Shown here: in pieces, positions 1-8,931 of the stretch
How positions within the stretch are numbered: the stretch's first letter is position 1
Layout: the number at the start of each line of letters is the position of its first letter
NCBI GenBank assembly: GCA_025517465.1
Contig: JAOPKE010000004.1
Location: 138,165 to 202,164 of the forward strand
Origin: Halobacteria archaeon HArc-gm2
GTDB taxonomy: Archaea; Halobacteriota; Halobacteria; Halobacteriales; Haloarculaceae
DNA: 64,000 nt
Direction: 5' to 3'
Notes under the pieces: model-generated
The model's input: only the letters and a program-made list of their open reading frames with translations
The model's database searches: none
What the model was told of the DNA's origin: nothing
Translations under genes and position numbers: made by a program

Positions 1-531
1 CTCGACCGGGAGACGGTCCTCGAAACCGCAGTCGCGGCGGAGACCCGGGCAGTGGAGACGTTCGATCAGTGGGCCGGGGACGAGACGGACGACGACGCCA
101 GGAGCGCGTTCGAGGCGGAACGGGCGCGCGAACGCGAGCACCGCGACCGCGTGCTCGAACTCACGGACCAATTGCCTGCCGAGACGAACCCCGACCCGCT
201 GCACGAGCACTTCCGCGATCTCGACGAGACCGTCGAGAGGGTCGCCGCGGGCCTCGTCGCCCGCCCGCTGGTCGCCTCCCGGAGTCTCCTCCAGGTGATC
301 AACTTCTTCGTCAACGAGGGCGACGAACGCGCGGCGGCCCTGTTCCGCGAACTGCGAGCCGAGACCGACGAGCAGGTCGAACGCGGCGGCGAGGTCGTCG
401 CGACCGTCTGCGAGCGCGACGACGACCGAGAGCGGGCGGTGGCCGCTGCGAGTGCGGTCGTCGACCTGGCCTACGACGAGTACGCAGGCTCGCTCGAAGG
501 GATGGGCATCGACCCGAAACCGGTCTGTTGA
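1..531 (+). CDS. Conserved haloarchaeal helical protein, 5' end outside the window
   Basis: The frame is open from the first base, so this is the C-terminal 176 residues of a longer protein. The first in-frame GTG (52) is probably internal, because the codons before it read as normal acidic protein. The sequence is almost entirely helical and charged, with repeated Glu/Asp/Arg heptads and an E-x-x-H-R-D segment. This resembles the ferritin-like/rubrerythrin-type helical bundles that haloarchaeal genomes often label transcription antitermination protein. I see no complete di-iron motif set in the visible part. It ends 31 bases before the convergent DUF420 gene. Function not assigned. Confidence 0.6.
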   Translation, partial: LDRETVLETAVAAETRAVETFDQWAGDETDDDARSAFEAERAREREHRDRVLELTDQLPAETNPDPLHEHFRDLDETVERVAAGLVARPLVASRSLLQVINFFVNEGDERAAALFRELRAETDEQVERGGEVVATVCERDDDRERAVAAASAVVDLAYDEYAGSLEGMGIDPKPVC

Positions 532-562
532 CGCGTGCCCGTCGGCGGCGTTTACCCAGCCG

Positions 563-1195
563 TCACCAGTCGAGTGGAGTCCGGGTAGCGGCGAGCAACA
601 GGAGGGCAGCGGTCCGGGGCTCCCACCCGTACACGTGGTTGAGCATGACGTAGGTCACGAGACCGAGGAACAGGCTGAGCGTCCAGGCGGCGACGGCGAT
701 GCGGCCGACACGGGCGTGCGAAGTGTCCCTGAGTTCCGACGGCGAGTGAGTGAGTCCGAGGACGACGGCGTGGATGACGACGGGAACGGAGACGGCCGAG
801 AGCAGGATGTGGATAGCCAGCATGACGAGGTACGCCCACCGAACCGGTCCTTCGACGAGAATCGCCTTCTCGAACCCGCCGCCGACCTTGAGAAGGTACA
901 TGACGAGGAAGAGGAGGATGAGCCCGAACGCGGTGAGCATCGCGGCGCGGTGTTTCCGGACTTCGTCGCGGCGGATGTACCGGACGCCGGCGAGGATGGT
1001 GACCAGCGCCGTCGCGTTGACCACCGCGATGGCGTCGCTCAGGACGATGACCGTCTCGTTGGACAGCTCCGGGAAGAAGGGAAAGATCCGGGCGAACGTC
1101 CCGACGACGAGCGCGTAGCCGATCAGCGAGAGGACTGTCGTGACGAGAAGGGGCTTCGCCTTGGCGCGCGAGTGTATCCGGTCTACGGCGGCCAT
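563..1195 (-). CDS. DUF420 family integral membrane protein
   Basis: The 210-residue protein has about five membrane segments (roughly 15-36, 48-70, 86-103, 120-146 and 165-187). It also has the histidine pattern of DUF420: H82 after the second helix, H129, H142, then H150 and H160 in the loop before the last helix, followed by an R-x5-W segment. Bacterial relatives (CtaM type) help assemble haem-copper terminal oxidases, so a role in oxidase or haem/copper handling at the membrane is possible. No oxidase gene is visible nearby. The start is the ATG at 1195. An AT-rich stretch at 1272-1288 lies between it and the divergent mutase gene. Confidence 0.8.
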   Translation of the reverse strand: MAAVDRIHSRAKAKPLLVTTVLSLIGYALVVGTFARIFPFFPELSNETVIVLSDAIAVVNATALVTILAGVRYIRRDEVRKHRAAMLTAFGLILLFLVMYLLKVGGGFEKAILVEGPVRWAYLVMLAIHILLSAVSVPVVIHAVVLGLTHSPSELRDTSHARVGRIAVAAWTLSLFLGLVTYVMLNHVYGWEPRTAALLLLAATRTPLDW

Positions 1196-1330
1196 TATTG
1201 TCCGGAGTTCGTCGGCCCGCGTGTTTCCCCTTTCGGATCCGTTTCGCGCGTCGCGTCGTGGCCCGATAGTCGTTAATCATTATTCATCAACTCCGTTAGA
1301 GTCAAACGGTGGGGCGTGGTACACCGGTAC

Positions 1331-1756
1331 ATGAGCGCGGACCAGGAGCAGGCCGAGCGAACGATCCGGTGTCTCGTGGCGAAGGTGGGCCTCGACGGCC
1401 ACGACCGCGGGGCACACGTCATCGCCCGGGCGTTCCGTGACGCCGGGTTCGAAGTCGTCTACTCCGGCCTCCACCGGGCGCCGGAGGAAGTCGTCCAGGC
1501 AGCGGTCCAGGAGGACGTCGACGTGCTGGGAATCTCGATCCTCTCGGGCGCGCACAACACCCTCGTCCCGAAGATACTGGAGGGACTGAAAGAGTACGGC
1601 GCCTTCGAGGACACTCTCGTCCTCGTCGGCGGCATCGTTCCCGACGGCGACAAGGAGGAGTTGCGCTCGCTGGGCGTCGCGGAGATATTCGGCCCCGGCG
1701 CGTCGATGGACGAGATGATCGACTACGTCCACGAGCACGCGCCGGAGCGGAACTGA
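1331..1756 (+). CDS. mcmA2: Methylmalonyl-CoA mutase, B12-binding (small) subunit
   Basis: This 141-residue protein is a stand-alone cobalamin-binding domain. The base-off/His-on signature DGHDRG occupies residues 22-27, with H24 as the predicted lower axial cobalt ligand. It is followed by a SILSGAH segment and a GG turn at the end of the Rossmann-like core. It pairs with the catalytic subunit encoded at 23973 to isomerise methylmalonyl-CoA and succinyl-CoA. The ATG at 1331 is chosen over an upstream in-frame GTG (1316) because the family begins just before the conserved [14 protein letters not shown] segment. meaB starts 29 bases downstream, which implies one transcript. Confidence 0.92.
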   Translation: MSADQEQAERTIRCLVAKVGLDGHDRGAHVIARAFRDAGFEVVYSGLHRAPEEVVQAAVQEDVDVLGISILSGAHNTLVPKILEGLKEYGAFEDTLVLVGGIVPDGDKEELRSLGVAEIFGPGASMDEMIDYVHEHAPERN

Positions 1757-1785
1757 CGTGATCCGGACGACCAGGAGGGCGAGCC

Positions 1786-2781
1786 GTGAGTGAACTCGTC
1801 GCTGACCTGCTGGCCGGCGAGCACCGCGCGCTGGCCCGCGTCATCTCGATGATCGAGGACCGGTCGCCAGGATACAGAGAGATCGTCTCCGAGTTGCACC
1901 GCCACAGCGGCACCGCCGACGTCGTCGGCGTCACGGGCTCACCGGGCGCGGGCAAGTCCACGCTGGTCGACAAGGTTGCGTCGACCTACCGGGACCGGGG
2001 GGAGACCGTCGGCGTCATCGCCATCGACCCGTCCTCGCCCTTCACTGGCGGCGCGGTGCTGGGCGACCGCATTCGCATGGCCTCGAACGCCGGCGACATG
2101 GACGTGTTCTTCCGGTCGATGTCGACGCGGGGGTCGCTGGGCGGTCTCTCGACGGCGACCACCGACGCCGTCACCGCGCTGGACGCCTTCGGCAAGGACA
2201 AGATCATCGTCGAGACGGTCGGCGCCGGCCAGAACGAGATCGACGTCGTCCGGACGGCCGACACCGTGGCCGTGCTCGTCCCGCCGGACTCGGGCGACGA
2301 CGTCCAGATGCTCAAAGCGGGTATCCTCGAGATCGCGGACCTCTTCGTCGTGAACAAGGCAGACCTCGACGGGGCCGACCGGACGGTCGGCCAGCTAAAG
2401 GAGATGATACACCACCGGACGGACGCGAGCGGGCCCGAGGGCCACGGCACCGACGACGACGGCTGGACGCCGCCCATCGTCGAGACGGTGGCTAACGCCG
2501 GTGAGGGCGTCGACGCTTTCGTGAGTGCCGTCCAGGACCACCTGGACTACCTCGACGAGTCGGGTCGCCGCGAGGAGAAGGTGCGGTCGCGGTACGCCGC
2601 CGAGGTCCGGACCCTGCTCCGCGAGGACGCCAACGCGCTACTGGCCGAGGAACTCGAAGCAAGGGGCGGCGTCGACCCGGCCGTCGACCGCATTCTCGAA
2701 CACGAGACGGACCCCTACACCGTCGTGGCGGACCTGATCGAGCCGCTCGAATCCTGCCTGGAAGAGCGACGGCAGGGGTAA
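1786..2781 (+). CDS. meaB: Methylmalonyl-CoA mutase-associated GTPase MeaB (ArgK family)
   Basis: The 331-residue G3E-type GTPase protects and reactivates the B12-dependent mutase and gates cofactor loading. The P-loop GSPGAGKST is at residues 51-59. It is followed by the family hallmark DPSSPFTGGA-LGDRIRM, and a guanine-specificity NKAD motif lies around residue 188. A long C-terminal helical region serves dimerisation. It begins with GTG at 1786, 29 bases after the B12 subunit, so the two are probably cotranscribed. Length and motif order match bacterial and archaeal MeaB. Confidence 0.93.
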   Translation: MSELVADLLAGEHRALARVISMIEDRSPGYREIVSELHRHSGTADVVGVTGSPGAGKSTLVDKVASTYRDRGETVGVIAIDPSSPFTGGAVLGDRIRMASNAGDMDVFFRSMSTRGSLGGLSTATTDAVTALDAFGKDKIIVETVGAGQNEIDVVRTADTVAVLVPPDSGDDVQMLKAGILEIADLFVVNKADLDGADRTVGQLKEMIHHRTDASGPEGHGTDDDGWTPPIVETVANAGEGVDAFVSAVQDHLDYLDESGRREEKVRSRYAAEVRTLLREDANALLAEELEARGGVDPAVDRILEHETDPYTVVADLIEPLESCLEERRQG

Positions 2782-2828
2782 CGGGCGGACGCGGCGCATC
2801 CGACCCGACCCAGAGACCGCGGTCCCAC

Positions 2829-2840
2829 CACGTATAAGTC
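2829..2840 (+). promoter_or_regulatory. TATA-like box of the alpha/beta hydrolase gene
   Basis: A CGTATAAGTC stretch is centred about 27 bases before the ATG at 2863. This is the spacing expected for a leaderless archaeal transcript and supports that start. Confidence 0.6.
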
Positions 2841-2862
2841 CTTCAGGGCCCGACAGAAAGGT

Positions 2863-3810
2863 ATGAAGCTCCGGAACATCCTCGGCGTCGCCGCCGGAAC
2901 GGTCGGGTTGACCGCGCTGGCCAACCGCCTGTTGCGGCGCCAGGGCGACTCCTTCGAACCGTTCCTCGCCGGTGACGAGCGCTCGTATCGCTGGCGAGGC
3001 TTCGACGTCAGTTACGTCGAGGCCGGCGACCCCGAGAACCCGGACCTGGTCCTCCTCCACGGAATCAACGCCGCCACGTCGAACCACGAGTTCCACGCGG
3101 TGTTCAGTCGACTCGCAGAGGACTACCACGTCGTCGCGCCGGACCTGCCCGGCTTCGGCCACTCGGACCGGCCGCCGCTGCTGTACTCGGCGTCGCTGCT
3201 CACGAACTTCGTCCGGGACTTCCTCGCCGACGAGAGCGAGAATCCGACCGTCGTGGCGTCGTCGGTGACCGGTTCCTACGCCGCCCTCGCCGCGCGGGAC
3301 GTCCCGGTCGAACGGCTCGTCCTCGTCGCCCCGACGGACAGCACGATGGGGAGTCGCCGGGGGTGGCGGCGCACACTGTTGCGGACGCCGCTGCTCGGCC
3401 AGGGCATCTACAACGCCATCGTCAGCAAGTACTCGCTGAAACACGCCCACGGCGACCACGGCTACTACGACCTGGACAACCTCACGCCCGCGGTGCTCGA
3501 CTACGAGTGGACGACTGGCCACCAGCCGGGCGCTCGCTTCGCCCCCGCGTCGTTCTTCACCGGCTTTCTCGACCCCGAGGAGGACCTGGGCGTCGTACTG
3601 GGCGAACTCGACGTACCGATAACGCTCGTCTGGGGGCGCGACGCCGACGTCTCGCCGCTGGAGAACGGACGGGAACTCGCGGACGAGGCCGACGCGCGCC
3701 TCGTCGTCTTCGACGAGTCGCTGTTGCTCCCGCACGTCGAACACCCCGACCAGTTCGTCGACGTCGTCCGTGGGGCTTTCGAGACACCCACAGCCGAAGA
3801 ATCCCAGTAG
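2863..3810 (+). CDS. Alpha/beta-fold hydrolase
   Basis: The 315-residue protein has a classical alpha/beta hydrolase layout. It contains an HG oxyanion segment (LLHGINAA, 64-71) and a DLPGFGHSDRP strand-turn (94-104). The nucleophile elbow is unusual: ASSVTG (Ser134) replaces the common GxSxG. The acid is probably Asp in the GRDADVSP loop, and the catalytic His lies in LPHVEHPDQF near the C terminus. The N-terminal 25 residues are hydrophobic with a basic end and may anchor the protein to the membrane. The substrate cannot be deduced. It stands alone, upstream of the nos operon. Confidence 0.82.
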   Translation: MKLRNILGVAAGTVGLTALANRLLRRQGDSFEPFLAGDERSYRWRGFDVSYVEAGDPENPDLVLLHGINAATSNHEFHAVFSRLAEDYHVVAPDLPGFGHSDRPPLLYSASLLTNFVRDFLADESENPTVVASSVTGSYAALAARDVPVERLVLVAPTDSTMGSRRGWRRTLLRTPLLGQGIYNAIVSKYSLKHAHGDHGYYDLDNLTPAVLDYEWTTGHQPGARFAPASFFTGFLDPEEDLGVVLGELDVPITLVWGRDADVSPLENGRELADEADARLVVFDESLLLPHVEHPDQFVDVVRGAFETPTAEESQ

Positions 3811-3884
3811 TCGGGAACGATCCGTCGATTCAAACCGGTGGCGAGTGAACGTCTAGACCCGAGTCCAACGGAGTTTGTCACCCC

Positions 3885-4538
3885 ATGAAACAAGAACACT
3901 CGAGCCCCGACCGGTCCCCAGTCAGTCGTTCTCGCAACCGGCACACCCGGTGTCCCAGCGAAACGTCCTCACCGCACCGGCTGTCGAAGCGAGCCCTGCT
4001 CGGTGCGGTGGGGGGAGCCGTCCTCGCACCGCTCGCCGGTTGTGCGTCACAGGAGGCGGACGTCCCCGAGCCGGTGACGATGACCCAGTCCGACAGCTGT
4101 GACGTCTGCGGGATGGTCATCCCCAACCACCCGGGGCCGACGACGGAGATATTCTACGCGGACCAGCGCCCCTCGGGTCACGACAACCCTGCCCGGTTCG
4201 ACAGCACCTGGGAGGCGTTCCAGTACGACTTCGAGCGACAGGACCGGGGCTGGACCCGGCAGGCGATGTACGTCACGGACTACTCGTCGGTGGACTACGA
4301 ACTGACGGACGACGGCGGCGACGTGCTCATCTCGACCCATCCGGAAGCCGACGCGTTCGTCGACGCCGAGTCGGTCACCTTCGTCGTGGGCTCCGAGGTG
4401 AAGGGCGCGATGGGGGCGGACCTCGTCGCGTTCTCGGAGGAGTCGGACGCGACGGCGTTCAGCGACGAACACGGCGGGTCGCTGTCGACGCTCGACGAGG
4501 TGACGCCCGAGACGATCGAGAGCCTCCGACAGGCCTGA
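3885..4538 (+). CDS. nosL: NosL-type copper chaperone lipoprotein
   Basis: This 217-residue lipoprotein probably delivers Cu(I) for assembly of the copper centres of nitrous oxide reductase at the outer face of the membrane. A basic leader and hydrophobic stretch end in a lipobox, LAGC, with C53 as the lipidation site. The NosL metal site CDVCGM follows (C72, C75, M77), and the family fold ends in the F-x-x-x-x-A-x-x-F-x-x-x-x-GG region near the C terminus. nosD starts one base after the stop codon, so it is first in a nosL-nosD-nosF-nosY operon. Confidence 0.9.
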   Translation: MKQEHSSPDRSPVSRSRNRHTRCPSETSSPHRLSKRALLGAVGGAVLAPLAGCASQEADVPEPVTMTQSDSCDVCGMVIPNHPGPTTEIFYADQRPSGHDNPARFDSTWEAFQYDFERQDRGWTRQAMYVTDYSSVDYELTDDGGDVLISTHPEADAFVDAESVTFVVGSEVKGAMGADLVAFSEESDATAFSDEHGGSLSTLDEVTPETIESLRQA

Positions 4539-4539
4539 G

Positions 4540-6429
4540 ATGGACGTCCGATACGTACTGGGAGCCGTCGTCGTCGCGTTCGGCCTCTGCGGCCTCGCCT
4601 TCACCGTCCAGCCCGCCGGCGGCGCGGCCGTGAGTCCAGTGTCGTTCGACGAGACGCTCTCGATGGGGATGACCGGCGTCGACGTGCGGGACGCGGAGGC
4701 GGCGGGCTACGAGATTCCACGCGGCCAGGCGTTCTACGCCCAGTACCAGTACGTCATCGGCTACTACGGCGTCGAGGCGATGGTCGAACAACTGGAGAGC
4801 GGCCACGCGGTCCGGCAGTTCGGGGAACCGGTCGCTCTGTTCGTCACCGAGTTCAGCGGCGCACAGCCGTCCCTGACCGATGACGGCTACCTGGACCTGG
4901 ACAACGACCCCGGTGTCGACTGGGTGCGTGCCGACCACGCGGTGTACGCGGTGGACAGCGACGCGCGAACGACGGCCGGGCCAACAGTGGTCCCGTTCGA
5001 GCGACGCGCCGACGCGGAGCGATTCACGGACGAGTACGGCGGGCGCGTGGTCGACTGGGACGCCGTCCGCGAGCGATACGGCGAGCGACCGGCGGTCGCC
5101 CGGGAGCGCCAGGCGGGTCTAGTCGAGAACCGGACCGCGTGGGCGGACCGTCGCGTCGCCGCGAGCGCGTCGCTCCTCGACCGACCCCGCTCGGTAGTCG
5201 TCGGTCGCGACGCCCCGACGGTTCAGGCCGCAGTCGAACGGGCGCCACCGAACACCACCGTCTACGTCCCGCCGGGAACCTACGAGGAGAACGTCACGAT
5301 CACGAAACCCCTCACGCTCCGCGGCGCGGGCGAGCGGACCGTCGTCGACGGCGGCGGCAACGGCACGGTGATCCGGGCGAACGCCTCCGGCGTGGCGCTC
5401 GCTGACCTCACCATCCGGGGCGTCGGGCCTCGCGACCTCGGGACAGGCGAGGGCAACGTCAGCGGATGGGACGCCAAGATCCAGCTCGTCTACGGCCGGG
5501 GCGACGCGGGAATCCTCCTGTCGGGAGCGAACCGGTCGCTGGTCAGCAACGTCACGGTCGACACGGGCGCGAACGGCGTGATCGCACGCTACAGCGACGG
5601 GACCGTGGTCGACGGCCTCGTGGTGAACGGCACCGACCAGTGGCAGGACGGATCGATGGGCGTCTTGACGATGTACTCGCGCGCGGTGGTCCAGGAGTCG
5701 ACGTTCGAGGGGGGCCGCGACGGCGTCTACACCCACCGGTCGGACGACCTCGTCGTCCGGAACAACGAGATGCGCGGGATGCGCTACGGCGTCCACGAGA
5801 TGTACACCTCCGGCGCCCTCGTGAGAAACAACACGTTCAGCGACGCCGACGCGGGCGTGATCGTGATGAGCCGGCCGCGCGAGAACGTGATCCTCGACAA
5901 CGACGTCCGCGACAGCGACGTCGGGGTGTCGCTGGCAGGCGACGCGTCGTACGTCACCGGCAACGTCCTCGTCGGCGGCGGGACGGGGATGACTATCGCG
6001 GGCACCCGCTCGATGTACGCGAACAACACTGTCGTCGACAACGACATCGGCCTCCGGTCGGACACTATCCTCCCCTCGAACAGAGTGGTCGAGAACGACG
6101 TCGCGGGCAACGACGCGCCGGCGACGGCCAGTAGCGGCCCGGTCGCCGTCTGGACCAGCGGCGGGCGGGGCAACTACTGGGCCGGCGCGCCCGGCCTCGA
6201 CCGCGACGGCGACGGGGTGCTCGACCGACCGTACAGACCGGCGGACGAGGTCGACCGGGCGCTCGCCGAGTCGCCCGCCGGCCCGACCGTCGCACGGTCA
6301 CCCGCGCTGGGTCTCCTGCGCGAAGCGCAGGCCGTCGCGCCGGGGCTCCGCCGGAGCGACGTCATCGACACCGGTCCCCTCGTCGAGCCCTCGCGCCCCG
6401 ACGTCCTGACGGAGGTGAACGCGACGTGA
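4540..6429 (+). CDS. nosD: NosD copper-maturation protein with an N-terminal NosL-like domain
   Basis: The 629-residue exported protein has a signal/TM segment at about 5-25, an N-terminal domain of roughly 160 residues, and then a right-handed beta-helix (about 215-560). The helix has the repeating N-x-x-x-G/D rungs typical of NosD/CASH proteins, and a GNYW segment follows. The N-terminal part resembles NosL in its second half (a VVPF-x5-A-x-x-F-x-x-x-GG-x-VVDWD pattern) but lacks the CxxCGM copper site. NosD acts with the NosFY ABC transporter to mature nitrous oxide reductase. Its end overlaps the nosF start by four bases. Confidence 0.88.
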   Translation: MDVRYVLGAVVVAFGLCGLAFTVQPAGGAAVSPVSFDETLSMGMTGVDVRDAEAAGYEIPRGQAFYAQYQYVIGYYGVEAMVEQLESGHAVRQFGEPVALFVTEFSGAQPSLTDDGYLDLDNDPGVDWVRADHAVYAVDSDARTTAGPTVVPFERRADAERFTDEYGGRVVDWDAVRERYGERPAVARERQAGLVENRTAWADRRVAASASLLDRPRSVVVGRDAPTVQAAVERAPPNTTVYVPPGTYEENVTITKPLTLRGAGERTVVDGGGNGTVIRANASGVALADLTIRGVGPRDLGTGEGNVSGWDAKIQLVYGRGDAGILLSGANRSLVSNVTVDTGANGVIARYSDGTVVDGLVVNGTDQWQDGSMGVLTMYSRAVVQESTFEGGRDGVYTHRSDDLVVRNNEMRGMRYGVHEMYTSGALVRNNTFSDADAGVIVMSRPRENVILDNDVRDSDVGVSLAGDASYVTGNVLVGGGTGMTIAGTRSMYANNTVVDNDIGLRSDTILPSNRVVENDVAGNDAPATASSGPVAVWTSGGRGNYWAGAPGLDRDGDGVLDRPYRPADEVDRALAESPAGPTVARSPALGLLREAQAVAPGLRRSDVIDTGPLVEPSRPDVLTEVNAT

Positions 6430-7169
6430 CGGACACCGAGGAGCCCGTACTGACTGTCGACGACGTCCGCCACGCGTTCGGCGACCTGACCGTTCTGGAA
6501 GACGTCTCCTTCAGCGCAGACCGCGGGTCCGTCGTGAGTCTCGTCGGTCCGAACGGGTCGGGCAAGTCGACGCTGCTCCGCATCGTCGCCGGCCTGATCG
6601 AACAGACGGGAGGGGAGGTGACGGTCGCGGCGTCGGCGGACCGCCCCGTCGGCTACCTCCCGCAGACGCCCGCCTTCCGGCCCCAGTTCTCGCTCGCGGA
6701 GACGCTCTCGTTCTACGGTGACCTGGCTGGAGTCGACGTCGACGTGGACGACCGACTGCGCCGCGTCGGTCTCCAGAACGTCCCCGACAGGCGCGTCGAC
6801 GCGCTCTCGGGCGGCATGACGCGCCTGCTCGGCATCGCGCAGGCGACGGTCGGCGACCCGCCGCTGCTCGTCCTCGACGAGCCCTCGAGCGGCCTCGACC
6901 CGGTGATGGTCGAACACGTCTCCGCCGTCGTGGACGACCTCGCGGGTGAGGGGACGACCGTGCTGCTGGCCACGCACAACATCGACGCCGTCGAGCAGAT
7001 GGCCGACACGGTGCTGGTGCTCGACGACGGCACCATCGTCGCCGCAGAGAGTCCGACGGCGCTTCGGGAACGGACCGGTGCCGACACGCTCACCGGCGCG
7101 CTGGCAGACGTCATCGAACGCGACGAGACCGCGTCCGTCAGCGTGGGCCAGCGGGGTGGAGCCGAATGA
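6426..7169 (+). CDS. nosF: ABC transporter ATP-binding protein NosF
   Basis: The 247-residue ATPase has Walker [10 protein letters not shown] (41-49), a Q-loop in LPQTPAF, the signature LSGGMTRLL, Walker [14 protein letters not shown] and a switch His in ATHN. It powers the NosY permease and works with NosD on the outer side of the membrane. Its GTG start overlaps the nosD stop codon, and its end overlaps the nosY start (ATGA). This is tight translational coupling that identifies it as NosF rather than a generic exporter ATPase. Confidence 0.9.
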   Translation: MTDTEEPVLTVDDVRHAFGDLTVLEDVSFSADRGSVVSLVGPNGSGKSTLLRIVAGLIEQTGGEVTVAASADRPVGYLPQTPAFRPQFSLAETLSFYGDLAGVDVDVDDRLRRVGLQNVPDRRVDALSGGMTRLLGIAQATVGDPPLLVLDEPSSGLDPVMVEHVSAVVDDLAGEGTTVLLATHNIDAVEQMADTVLVLDDGTIVAAESPTALRERTGADTLTGALADVIERDETASVSVGQRGGAE

Positions 7170-7981
7170 GCGATGGCCGCCTGCGGCAGGTCCGCGCGCT
7201 CGCCCAGCGGGAACTCGACGCCGTTGTCAGGACGCGGACGTACCTCGTCCTGGTCACGCTGTTCGGCCTCGCCGTCGCGTCCGTGCCGGCCCTCGGCGGC
7301 GCGGGCGGCTACCTCCCGCTCGTCCTGAATCTGATGACGCCGGTCGAGGTGCTGGTCCCCGTCCTCGCGTTCGCCTTCGGGTACCAGGCGATTCGGGCCG
7401 ACGCGGAACGCGGCGAACTCGACGTGATACGCACGTATCCCGTCCGCCGTGCCACCTACGTCCTGGGCGTGTTCCTCGGTCGCGCGACGGCGGTACTCGC
7501 GGCGGTACTGGTCCCGCTCGCGCTGGCGGCGACGTTCGTCCCCCTCGCCAGCCAGCCCGCGCCCTCGTTCCTCGCCTCTGCGGCCACCGTCGACGACCCG
7601 ATATACTACGTCCGGTTCGTGTCGATCACCGGTGTGTACGCGGTCGTCGCGCTCGGCATCGCGGTCGCCGTGTCCACGGTCGCCCGCACCAGGCGGGAAG
7701 GACTCGCACTGGCCGTCAGCACGCTCCTGGTCGTGGTGGTCGGCCTCGACCTGGCCGTCGTCGGCGGACTGACCACCGGCGTGGTCGGTCCGGACGGCCT
7801 GGGTGCAACCCTGGCTCTGAGCCCGGCGAGTGCGTTCAGGGGACTCGTCCTGGCGTTCGCGGCGACGCCCGTCGCGGGCGCCTCGGCCCCGGCCCCGGCG
7901 GCACTCCCCAGCGTCGTCGGACTGCTCGGCTGGCTCATCGGGACCCTCGCGCTCGCGACGGTGACGGTGTGGCGGACCTGA
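7166..7981 (+). CDS. nosY: ABC transporter permease NosY
   Basis: The 271-residue membrane protein has six predicted spans. The characteristic ABC-2 segment YQAIRADAERGELDVIRTYP lies after the second span, where the coupling helix sits, and an R-R-E-G motif lies between spans four and five. It forms the transmembrane part of the NosDFY complex. It is the last gene of the overlapping nos operon. The next gene, a halocyanin, has its own promoter about 100 bases downstream. Confidence 0.87.
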   Translation: MSDGRLRQVRALAQRELDAVVRTRTYLVLVTLFGLAVASVPALGGAGGYLPLVLNLMTPVEVLVPVLAFAFGYQAIRADAERGELDVIRTYPVRRATYVLGVFLGRATAVLAAVLVPLALAATFVPLASQPAPSFLASAATVDDPIYYVRFVSITGVYAVVALGIAVAVSTVARTRREGLALAVSTLLVVVVGLDLAVVGGLTTGVVGPDGLGATLALSPASAFRGLVLAFAATPVAGASAPAPAALPSVVGLLGWLIGTLALATVTVWRT

Positions 7982-8046
7982 TCGAAGGACCGTCCCAGCC
8001 GGTCATCGCCAGTCCTGAATCGCACGCCGTCGAGCGGATCCCGAGT

Positions 8047-8060
8047 GTACAGTTAAGTAA
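8047..8060 (+). promoter_or_regulatory. TATA-like box of the halocyanin gene
   Basis: The AT-rich CAGTTAAGTAAGC stretch lies about 30 bases before the ATG at 8085. It indicates separate transcription from the nos operon. Confidence 0.55.
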
Positions 8061-8084
8061 GCTTGCCACCAAATCATAGGTGCA

Positions 8085-8675
8085 ATGACACGACATGCGC
8101 GAGCGAGATCTGTCGACCGGCGGACGGTACTGGCAGCCGCCGGCGCCGTCGGCGTGGGTTTCACGGGCGCACTGGCTGGCTGTGCCGAAGGCGGCGGCGA
8201 TGGAGAGGACGGCGACGGACAGAACGGCGACGCACAGGACGGCGGCACCGACGGAGCCGCGACTATCGCCGGTAGCGACTACCCGGCGGTCGACGAGTGG
8301 CTCACCGAGACAGAGGTCGGCGGCGCCGACGACACGTACGACGGATCTATCGTCGACTGGCGCGAGGAGAGCGAACCCACCGTCGACGTGGGGGCAGAAG
8401 GGAACGACGGCTACTACGCGTTCGGTCCGCCGGCGATAGCCGTGTCCGCCGGAACTGAGGTCCGCTGGGTGTGGACCGGCGAGGGCGAGACCCACAACGT
8501 CAAGGCGGAACCCGAGGACCAGATCGGCGAGTCGGACTACGAGTTCAGTTCCGGGGACCCGGTCGCCGAGGCCGGCACCGAGTACACGTACACGTTCGAC
8601 GAAGCGGGCCTCGCGCTGTACCACTGCGAACCGCACCTCGCGCTCGGGATGAAAGGCGCTGTCGTCGTCCAGTGA
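8085..8675 (+). CDS. Halocyanin (type I blue copper lipoprotein)
   Basis: The 196-residue exported electron carrier has a twin-arginine leader (DRRTVLAAAG) ending in the lipobox LAGC (C33). An acidic Gly/Asp linker (36-60) follows, then a plastocyanin-like domain. The four copper ligands can be read directly: H137 in GETHNV, and C181, H184 and M189 in YHCEPHLALGM. In denitrifying haloarchaea, halocyanins donate electrons to copper reductases such as NirK and NosZ. The position behind nosLDFY therefore suggests it serves nitrous oxide or another copper-dependent respiration. Confidence 0.93.
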   Translation: MTRHARARSVDRRTVLAAAGAVGVGFTGALAGCAEGGGDGEDGDGQNGDAQDGGTDGAATIAGSDYPAVDEWLTETEVGGADDTYDGSIVDWREESEPTVDVGAEGNDGYYAFGPPAIAVSAGTEVRWVWTGEGETHNVKAEPEDQIGESDYEFSSGDPVAEAGTEYTYTFDEAGLALYHCEPHLALGMKGAVVVQ

Positions 8676-8758
8676 GGGGCCGACGACCGGCGTCGAACAC
8701 TCACAGTCGGGATCGAGAACTGACGGGGGCCGCGCGCCCGGTCGGGTATCGACCGGAT

Positions 8759-8899
8759 TCAGTCGCTCGCCAGGTCGTCCATCCCGAGACGTTCGGCGAC
8801 GTGGGCCGCAACGGCGACGTCGAACGGCAGGCCGGCGGGACTGCGGACGAGTAACGGAGGCCGTACCGACTGACCCGCTTCGTACCGCGCTTCAGACAA
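8759..8899 (-). CDS. Possible 46-residue small protein or gene remnant
   Basis: An uninterrupted minus-strand frame runs from a TTG at 8899 to a TGA at 8759. It encodes 46 residues. The last 28 (from RSPAGLPFDVAVAAHVAERL onward) use the GC-rich third positions and amphipathic helix pattern of genuine haloarchaeal proteins, while the first 15 do not. There is no ATG and I do not recognise a family. It could be a small gene with a TTG start, or the 3' scar of a lost gene between halocyanin and the next gene. Confidence 0.3.
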   Translation of the reverse strand: MSEARYEAGQSVRPPLLVRSPAGLPFDVAVAAHVAERLGMDDLASD

Positions 8900-8931
8900 A
8901 GTATTTGGCGGTGAGGGAAACACGTCGAGCT

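Noticed and set aside
452-1280. Long frames on both strands overlapping the DUF420 gene (452-1276 plus, 552-1280 minus)
   Set aside because: They are shadow frames of GC-rich coding sequence with Arg/Pro/Asp low-complexity composition. The DUF420 protein explains the region.
5119-5796. Antisense 225-residue frame inside nosD
   Set aside because: It mirrors the nosD codons and has no start signal or recognisable domain.
6315-6331. CCTGCGC-GAA-GCGCAGG hairpin in nosD, and a similar one near 53905 in grpE
   Set aside because: Both encode the same peptide LREAQ with preferred GC-rich codons, so the palindrome is explained by codon use and not by an inserted element.
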